Assembly (NCBI RefSeq): GCF_004363245.1
Contig: NZ_SNYV01000005.1
Location: forward strand, 1 to 32,728
Length of the DNA stretch: 32,728 nt
Source of the DNA: Sphingobacterium yanglingense
GTDB lineage: Bacteria > Bacteroidota > Bacteroidia > Sphingobacteriales > Sphingobacteriaceae
Direction: 5' to 3'
The notes below the pieces were generated by a model. The model worked only from the letters and a program-made list of their open reading frames with translations, searched no databases and was not told the DNA's origin. The stretch's first letter is position 1. Every line of letters starts with the position of its first letter. Position numbers and translations under genes: made by a program. Shown one piece after another: positions 25,485 to 30,971 of this stretch.

Positions 25485-26516
25485 ATGAAGTTACCAATTA
25501 CCGTATTAACCATTGCTACGTCCTTATTTGTGGTCATATTTGTCATTCTTAGTTTGTTAAATCTATATTATGCTGATGTACATATACCTTTCGTACAGGT
25601 ATTTGGATTGACAGTCCTTTATTTTCTTTTCTTTGGTCTACTGTCCCTGGTATTCTGGCAGTTTATGCAAGAGTATAGGCGCGCAAAAGTAGTAGCACTG
25701 TTGCTTTTTCTAATCTTAACCTTTACCGTAGTGCCTACCGTGGATGGTTTGGTGTATGTCGTCTTTCCTTGGCTCGGTGTACAGTTTTACGACGAATCAA
25801 TGCCGCGTAATGACACAGATTTTCACTATGATATATGGCGCGGATATATATTTATCAATGCGGTAGCGCTGGCTTTTGTATTTTTGCTCCAATTTTTGGA
25901 AAGACGTAGCGCAGCGCGTAAAGCGGATGTGGAGCTGTCGGATTATCGGCAGCAGATATCGGGTATTGCGCATACTTCACATTTTCTGCGGACGGTATTT
26001 GCAGGGAGTTTTGGACGGATGCTTGCTGAGGAATCGCCAAAGAACAAGCAGACGAAGCGGGATGTTATTCAATTTTTGGGGTATCTGGTGCGATTTGACC
26101 GTCCCTATGCACAGGTGACTTGGGAGGAAGAAGTCGACCAACTCGAATGCTTTGTACGGCTGTTGCGCACACATCATGGCGCGCAGGCTGTCGTGCTGAA
26201 AATCGATCAGGATGGGAATGACTTCCCTCTGCTACCCTGGGGAATACTGTTATTTCCCCTAGAAAATTGCCTTAGGCACGCCTTGATCTCGCCCGACTAT
26301 CCCATACACTATGATCTGACAATTAGGTCTGGTATGGCAGTTATCACTTGCCATAATTATTGGAGTCCCAAGGAAAAGGATCATGATGGTGGGGCAGGTT
26401 ATCGCCTCTTGGAGTCCAAAGTATTGGATACACCGTATAGGTTGGTTTGCGAAGGGATACGCAAGATGGATACATATGAATTAACGATACACCTAACGTG
26501 GAAACACGATGAATAA
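25485..26516 (+). CDS. LytS-type sensor histidine kinase, divergent
   Basis: 343 aa. Four predicted membrane segments lie in residues about 5-140 (VLTIATSLFVVIFVILSLL, LTVLYFLFFGLLSLVFW, VVALLLFLILTFTVVP, FINAVALAFVFLLQF). A cytoplasmic domain follows that aligns with His_kinase proteins: HTSHFLRTVF replaces the usual PHFLFNSLN (His 166 candidate acceptor), and PLENCLRHAL replaces LVENAIKHG. The ATP-binding G-box is weak (GGAGYRLLESKV). Its 3' end overlaps the LytTR regulator by 8 nt, which fixes the pair. Poor catalytic conservation suggests fast evolution or altered activity. Confidence 0.75.
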   Translation: MKLPITVLTIATSLFVVIFVILSLLNLYYADVHIPFVQVFGLTVLYFLFFGLLSLVFWQFMQEYRRAKVVALLLFLILTFTVVPTVDGLVYVVFPWLGVQFYDESMPRNDTDFHYDIWRGYIFINAVALAFVFLLQFLERRSAARKADVELSDYRQQISGIAHTSHFLRTVFAGSFGRMLAEESPKNKQTKRDVIQFLGYLVRFDRPYAQVTWEEEVDQLECFVRLLRTHHGAQAVVLKIDQDGNDFPLLPWGILLFPLENCLRHALISPDYPIHYDLTIRSGMAVITCHNYWSPKEKDHDGGAGYRLLESKVLDTPYRLVCEGIRKMDTYELTIHLTWKHDE

Positions 26517-27261
26517 ATTAAATTACCGTGTACTTTTCATAGAGGATAATCCGAACACCATAAGTTATATCCTGGACATGATGGAGGATCTCGATTTTAT
26601 TGCGAAATCACCCGTGGTGCTGTCTAGCCCTGAAGAAGGATTTAACTACCTAGGTCAAGAGGAAGTTGATATCCTTTTTCTGGATATGGACTTTGGCAGG
26701 GAAGATATCAATGGGTTAAAGTTATTTGGCATGTTGAGTAATCCACCTGTTACAGTGGCCTGTACGGCATATACCAGCTACGCCTTTGATCGACATGAAG
26801 TAGGTATCGATGAGTACATATCGAAGCTGATCGGTTTTAAAGCTTTCGAACGGGTGATGCGCAAAGTAGTAGGTATGGTAGACGCCAAAGAAGAAAGGGA
26901 ACGTCGGGAAATAGATAAACTTCTGCTGTTGGATGTGATGGGCATTGAAGTCGAATTGCTGGTTAAGGACATCTATTTTGCCCGCGTAGATGATAAAATA
27001 GTTACGGTAATGACCGAAGGCGATAGCCACAGTTTTAAAATGTCGCTCATTAAGTTTAAGAATTTATTGCCTGTTGAAGATTTCAGCAAGCCGCATGGAA
27101 GCTATCTGGTTTCGCTGTCAAAAGTGTCGGGGGTAAACCGTAAGCAGGTTTATTTTAAAGAGCCGTCTATCCGGGAAATTATCACGATAAGTCAAGAGTT
27201 TAATGCCAGTTTTAAACATGCACTGAAGTTGTTTCAACAGCGGGAAAAAACGACTAAATAA
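26509..27261 (+). CDS. LytTR-family response regulator
   Basis: 250 aa. The receiver domain (about 1-120) has the acidic pocket FIEDN, phospho-acceptor Asp 59 in ILFLDMDFG, a conserved Thr/Ala position in VACTAY, and Lys in YISK. The C-terminal about 100 residues fit a LytTR DNA-binding domain (VKDIYFARVDDKIVTVMT, HGSYLVSLSKVSGV). It overlaps the kinase gene and probably acts on targets in or near this cluster. The downstream HTH gene begins 54 nt later. Confidence 0.88.
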   Translation: MNKLNYRVLFIEDNPNTISYILDMMEDLDFIAKSPVVLSSPEEGFNYLGQEEVDILFLDMDFGREDINGLKLFGMLSNPPVTVACTAYTSYAFDRHEVGIDEYISKLIGFKAFERVMRKVVGMVDAKEERERREIDKLLLLDVMGIEVELLVKDIYFARVDDKIVTVMTEGDSHSFKMSLIKFKNLLPVEDFSKPHGSYLVSLSKVSGVNRKQVYFKEPSIREIITISQEFNASFKHALKLFQQREKTTK

Positions 27262-27315
27262 GAAAAATAGGGTAAAGGCTGCCCACATTTTTATCGTATC
27301 AATTGCCAAAATGAT

Positions 27316-27603
27316 ATGGTGAAACAAATGACGAAAATACTCGTCGTCCTAAAGTCTATTTACAGACTGCTGGAGTCGATGTGTAAAGTCGCGGAAACCG
27401 ATACGCTACCTGTAGCGATCGATGTAAATCAATTGATGACCCGAATGGCGGTCATTGCTAAGTTGGGGATATCCGAGCGGACCTACAACCGCTGGGTAAA
27501 GAATGGAATCCTAGCACCAATAAAAATGGGAAATAAGCATTTTTATCGGGAGGAGGATTTGAAGGATGCGGTTCGCCGCAGTATCAATAAGGGTCTTATA
27601 TGA
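27316..27603 (+). CDS. Small HTH DNA-binding protein (excisionase/MerR-like)
   Basis: 95 aa. The C-terminal half is an HTH_17-like winged helix: AVIAKLGISERTYNRWVKNG, then a wing (APIKMGNKHFYREEDL). The N-terminal about 35 residues are helical (KILVVLKSIYRLLESMCKV). This layout matches the helix-turn-helix proteins common beside Bacteroidota mobile elements, but no integrase is in view. It ends at a strong terminator that overlaps its 3' end. Confidence 0.75.
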   Translation: MVKQMTKILVVLKSIYRLLESMCKVAETDTLPVAIDVNQLMTRMAVIAKLGISERTYNRWVKNGILAPIKMGNKHFYREEDLKDAVRRSINKGLI

Positions 27604-27614
27604 CCCTTTTTTTT
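27589..27614 (+). terminator. Terminator after the two-component/HTH operon
   Basis: AAGGGTC (27589-27595) pairs with GACCCTT (27602-27608) and runs into TTTTTTT. It includes the last codons and stop of the HTH gene. Confidence 0.88.
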
Positions 27615-27662
27615 AGGGTTATTGTGGAGATATTCTAGGGGCTTTGCCCGTACTTCCTTCGC

Positions 27663-27739
27663 TTATCTGTTGCCTGTTCTTTGCCTTTTCTTTGGTTATC
27701 CGTTGCCTTTTGCTTGCCTTTTCGTTGGTTGTTCGTTGG
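27663..27739 (+). repeat. 33-bp direct repeat
   Basis: TTATCTGTTGCCTGTTCTTT (27663) is repeated as TTATCCGTTGCCTTTTGCTT (27696), each unit ending GCCTTTTCnTTGG. A partial third unit (TTGTTCGTTGG) follows near 27729. It lies in the gene-free gap 27615-27980 upstream of the DUF6266 gene. Confidence 0.7.
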
Positions 27740-27834
27740 CTAAATAGCAAAGGATCCCCGCGTTGGTAGTTTTGGTGTTGCTTCCAAAACACCTTTCAAA
27801 GGCTATTGCAGACCCATTCTGTGATTTTCTGTTG

Positions 27835-27916
27835 GCGCCGAACGACGTCATTGTCGGCCAAATAGCGCCAAATGACGCCATTTGACCGTGAAAAATGCCG
27901 TTGCGCAATACTTTCG
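27835..27916 (+). promoter_or_regulatory. 30-bp repeat with palindrome and candidate promoter upstream of DUF6266
   Basis: GCGCCGAACGACGTCATTG (27835) and GCGCCAAATGACGCCATTTG (27865) are similar units spaced 30 bp apart. The second contains the palindrome CAAATG-ACGC-CATTTG. A near-consensus -7 box TACTTTCG is at 27909-27916, with TTTG 24 nt before it. It probably controls the downstream cluster. Confidence 0.4.
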
Positions 27917-27980
27917 TGTCATGATATCGATATCCGTGGCTGCCTGCAGCGCCACAGTTAAAATTTAAAAAATTAATATC

Positions 27981-28622
27981 ATGGCAAGATTTTTAAAAGG
28001 AATCACAGGAGCCTACACGGGAAAGGTAGGCAATGTAGTCGGAAGTTCGTGGCGCGGTATAGATTATATCCGCTCGCTTCCAAAGAAAAGTTCAAAACCG
28101 GCATCGGAAGATCAAATGGCACAACGTACTCGGTTTGCAATGGCGACCAATTTTCTTAAGTCCATCAAGGATATCCTGAAAATTGGATTCTCAGACAGTA
28201 AACAACGTGGAAAGATGGGGTATAATGTAGCCTTTCAGCATTTGATCACGAATGCGATCACGGGTACTTATCCAGCCTTGAGCATCGATTATTCTTCGGT
28301 ACAGATTGCCAGTGGCAGTTTAGCGGCTCTAATGGGACTGCAGACCGAGGAGTCAGCCCCGCAGGTGCTCACGCTTAGTTGGCAGCCTGATGTAAATCGC
28401 TTCAATGCTTTTGCAGATGATCAGGTGATCGTGTTGCTGTACAATGTAGATGAAAATTTCTTCTCTGCTTATGAGGGCGTGAGCCGAGTCGACAGTAGTT
28501 TGGACATCTCGCTGCCAGTCAGTTATACCGGAAAGACAATGGTAGGTTGGACATTTGCAATCCATCGGGATGGTAAGGTGACATCCACTAGCCAGTTTAT
28601 CGGTGAGTTTGTCATCTCCTAA
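27981..28622 (+). CDS. DUF6266 family protein
   Basis: 213 aa. The N-terminal signature MARFLKGITGAYTGKVGNVV followed by GSSWRGIDYIRSLPKK is characteristic of DUF6266, a family from Sphingobacteriaceae and relatives, often in several copies per genome (recall). The remainder is a beta-rich C-terminal domain (LTLSWQPDVNRFNAF, GKTMVGWTFAIHRDGKVT) that looks Ig-like. There is no signal peptide. Function is unknown. It is first in a same-strand set with a membrane protein, a CHAP hydrolase and an anchored lipoprotein, each separated by about 90-450 nt of hairpin-rich DNA. Confidence 0.85.
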   Translation: MARFLKGITGAYTGKVGNVVGSSWRGIDYIRSLPKKSSKPASEDQMAQRTRFAMATNFLKSIKDILKIGFSDSKQRGKMGYNVAFQHLITNAITGTYPALSIDYSSVQIASGSLAALMGLQTEESAPQVLTLSWQPDVNRFNAFADDQVIVLLYNVDENFFSAYEGVSRVDSSLDISLPVSYTGKTMVGWTFAIHRDGKVTSTSQFIGEFVIS

Positions 28623-28639
28623 CGGTTGAAGGCTAGAGC

Positions 28640-28698
28640 GTAACGAAGTGACATAGTGACGAAGTGAAAAGTTTTGCTCGTCACTGGTCACTCGTTAC
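28640..28698 (+). repeat. Inverted repeat between DUF6266 and the membrane protein
   Basis: GTAACGAAGTGACATAGTGACG (28640-28661) is matched imperfectly by the reverse complement of CGTCACTGGTCACTCGTTAC (28679-28698). GTGAC repeats within each arm. It lacks a T-tract and may be an interspersed repeat or an mRNA processing hairpin. Confidence 0.65.
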
Positions 28699-28714
28699 TA
28701 CATAACTTATAAAT

Positions 28715-29098
28715 ATGCAAACAACAATCAATCCCTCATGGCTGGCCCAGGGCTGGCGGCAGGAACTTTCACTCAAGGAAAAGCTATTCTTTGGCTTACT
28801 GTTTATCATCATCGGTTGGCTATTAGTCTCAGCCGTATTACAACTGTTCGATCCAGCTATCGGTGTGCTGGATTTCGGTATCCTCACCGTCGCGATATTT
28901 GGACTGCTGATCGGCTGGCTAGCCGTGTACATCAGTATTTGGCTGCAAGAACTCTTGTGGCATCCGTTTAAATACTTCAGACAACAATTCAATAATCATT
29001 TTAATCAATTAACATCATGGCAACAATGTATTCTTTATTTTTCGGTCTTCTTTTTACTGTTATATGCAGTGTTAAAGGGGATGGAAGTGGTGTTTTAA
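28715..29098 (+). CDS. Three-transmembrane protein, holin-like topology
   Basis: 127 aa. Predicted membrane segments lie at about 22-45 (LFFGLLFIIIGWLLVSAVLQ), 52-80 (FGILTVAIFGLLIGWLAVYI) and 104-126 (CILYFSVFFLLLYAVLKGM). There is a short polar N-terminus and a loop containing LLWHPFKYFRQQFNNHFNQL. No family is recognised. Length, number of segments and position before a signal-less peptidoglycan hydrolase fit a class I holin, but sequence alone does not prove this. It may instead be an unrelated small membrane protein. Confidence 0.65.
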   Translation: MQTTINPSWLAQGWRQELSLKEKLFFGLLFIIIGWLLVSAVLQLFDPAIGVLDFGILTVAIFGLLIGWLAVYISIWLQELLWHPFKYFRQQFNNHFNQLTSWQQCILYFSVFFLLLYAVLKGMEVVF

Positions 29099-29544
29099 AT
29101 ATGTTCAAAACATCACTTGAAAACGGTTTTTATTCCCTTTATCAAGGGAGGGATTTTCATTTTTTCCTTGATGAAAAAACGAAACAAAAAAATCAAGGCT
29201 TGGTTGCTCATCCTAAATTTAATTTGTGTCCTCTAAAAATCAAAACCGGAACGAAGTGGAGCTCAGCGAAGCTAAACTCCCCCGACTTATCGGGGTCAAA
29301 CAGTTTGATTTTCTTAACGAGATCACCATTTAAATTCTTAACGGTTTCGCAACCTAGGCCGTTTTATTCGGTTATTGCTAGCACTCCCTTACAATCTGAT
29401 TTAATGTCGCCTGTGAAACCGAGCTTGCGAGCTCACCGAAGGTATATTCTGACAATACCAATGGGAGGCACTGCCGTACGGTCAGAATGTTCGAGCGACA
29501 AGGCTTGGACACTTGGCCGATACCAAGTGTCACGCCCGTCTGGC
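29099..29544 (+). repeat. Hairpin-rich interspersed element between genes
   Basis: No supported gene lies here; an open frame crossing it (from 29017) has no protein-like character before residue about 177. Perfect hairpins include CCCCGA-CTTA-TCGGGG (29280-29295), ATTCTGAC/GTCAGAAT (29446-29488) and GACACTTGG/CCAAGTGTC (29508-29531). The part around AAAAAATCAAGGCTTGG and CCTCTAAAAATCAAAACCGG resembles, from memory, a repeat seen in many Sphingobacteriaceae intergenic regions. It is likely a non-coding interspersed repeat. Confidence 0.5.
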
Positions 29545-29967
29545 ATGGAGGACAGAATCAATATCATTAAGATTGCTTCAAAAGAACTAGGAACCCACGA
29601 AGCTACTGGTAACAACGATGGTTTGCGGGTCGAACAATACCTTCGCTATACAAACCTCGGTAAAGGCTATGAATGGTGTTCGGCATTTGTCTCCTGGTGC
29701 TACGGTCAAGCCGGATTCGCTGTTCCACGTAACCCATGGTCTCCAGCCTTATTCCCCAAAGCGCGGCAGATAGACAAAGTCAAAGCAATGCAAGCAGATG
29801 TATTCGGGATTTATGGTATAAAAGCCAAACGCATCAACCATGTGGGACTGGTTAAGGAAAAACAAGGTCAATATCTCGTGACAATCGAAGGCAACAGCAA
29901 CGATAGGGTAGAGTCCAGGCGACGGCATTTACGTACAATTTATACAATAGCGGATTGGGTAAATTAA
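29545..29967 (+). CDS. CHAP/NlpC-type peptidoglycan hydrolase without signal peptide, endolysin-like
   Basis: The ATG at 29545 gives a 140-aa single-domain protein, the usual size of this family; the longer frame from 29017 runs through a non-coding repeat and overlaps the previous gene, so I reject that start. The domain begins INIIKIASKELGTHEATGNN; the catalytic Cys lies in YEWCSAFVSWCYGQAG, the His in RINHVGLV and a polar residue in TIEGNSN. This resembles the CHAP fold and TIGR02594-type proteins. It would cleave peptide bonds in peptidoglycan (family inference). Lack of a signal peptide implies release through a holin or by lysis, which fits the membrane protein upstream. Confidence 0.72.
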   Translation: MEDRINIIKIASKELGTHEATGNNDGLRVEQYLRYTNLGKGYEWCSAFVSWCYGQAGFAVPRNPWSPALFPKARQIDKVKAMQADVFGIYGIKAKRINHVGLVKEKQGQYLVTIEGNSNDRVESRRRHLRTIYTIADWVN

Positions 29968-30096
29968 TGGTTAGTTATTAATTGTTAATGATTAATGGTG
30001 GATTCGCGAATTTGCAAATGCGTCTACCCTAAAAATACATCACCATGCTTCACCTTGTAACTCTGTCTCTTCGTAACCCTGTAACCTTTATACACC

Positions 30097-30549
30097 ATGA
30101 AAAATAGCACAATCATCATTCTCATCACTCTTGTCCCGATTTTCGAGATCCTGACCTTGTACAGCTGCGGTACCTCCAAAGGACGATTCAGGCAGGAGAA
30201 ATCTTATGAACAACTGGCGAATACCAGTGAAATCAGCAGGCAGCAACAGTATTTGATCAAAGACGCTAACCATCGTTATTGGTCTATCTTTACTGATTCT
30301 ATTTTTTATTTTCATCCCGATAGTGGTTTGTGGGCTCGTGGAGGTTATATGGCTTTTGAAGATAAGATAGTCGCTGATCGGTATTACCAAGAAAGCGCTA
30401 ATCATAGGGATAGCCTATTCCGTATCATAGCGCAGAGTGAAATCGAAAAAATGAAATGGTGGAAATCCCACTCCATGTGGGGCGTGTATATGGGCGTGAT
30501 AATAATCTTCGGCATAGGAATTACAATCTTCACAAGAAAGCTACGGTAA
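30097..30549 (+). CDS. Lipoprotein with C-terminal transmembrane anchor, u-spanin-like
   Basis: 150 aa. The N-terminal signal has a lipobox (EILTLYSC, acylated Cys 24). The following about 100 residues are polar and periplasmic-type (SYEQLANTSEISRQQQYL). A single hydrophobic segment lies at the C-terminus (about 127-146, WGVYMGVIIIFGIGITIF) with the basic end TRKLR. A lipid anchor at one end and a membrane helix at the other is the architecture of unimolecular spanins such as phage T1 gp11, which join the outer and inner membranes at the end of lysis. No sequence family is recognised. It follows the CHAP hydrolase by 129 nt. A non-lytic envelope-linking protein is the alternative. Confidence 0.6.
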   Translation: MKNSTIIILITLVPIFEILTLYSCGTSKGRFRQEKSYEQLANTSEISRQQQYLIKDANHRYWSIFTDSIFYFHPDSGLWARGGYMAFEDKIVADRYYQESANHRDSLFRIIAQSEIEKMKWWKSHSMWGVYMGVIIIFGIGITIFTRKLR

Positions 30550-30971
30550 TGAAAACAGGGTGATCATTAAGTCTCGGAGAGAGGTTTGTGTTTATGAGAT
30601 TCTGCTTTTCGTATGCTGAAAGGTGTTTGTTTCTTTGTGGTTAAATTATTTTACCTAATGGTGATGGTTTACAATAATGTCAATTAGATATTAGATTTAT
30701 GGGGAAAAGATTTGTTTTTAATCGAGTTACAGGTTTGTTTAACATATTTATGTGTTTTTAATAAAAAAAACTAGCAATAAAATGTTAAACATGTAAAAAA
30801 CAATAGCAAATATATGTTATATGTAGATTTTCCTCCACAACCTCATAAAGGTTTTGATGTTATTTTGTCAATACAAGCTAATATGAAGTGTCTAGATACA
30901 AGTCATCTGTCTAATTGTATATAGATACTCTATACAACCTTTTAAAGAACGAATTAAAAACAAATGAAATT
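30550..30971. other. AT-rich gene-free region upstream of the collagen-like gene
   Basis: No ORF of note. It contains two inverted repeats: TGTTTAACAT (30736-30745) with ATGTTAAACA (30782-30791), and TTGTATA (30915-30921) with TATACAA (30931-30937). The latter lies 35 nt before the start codon. Either could be an operator or part of the 5' leader of the surface-protein gene. Confidence 0.5.

Noticed and set aside
27696..27908. 70-aa minus-strand ORF in the DUF6266 control region
   Set aside because: It is formed by the 33-bp and 30-bp repeats and has no recognisable sequence or start context.
29017..29544. N-terminal 176 codons of the long frame ending in the CHAP domain
   Set aside because: They overlap the preceding gene and run through hairpin-rich repeat DNA without protein character; the ATG at 29545 gives the normal domain length.
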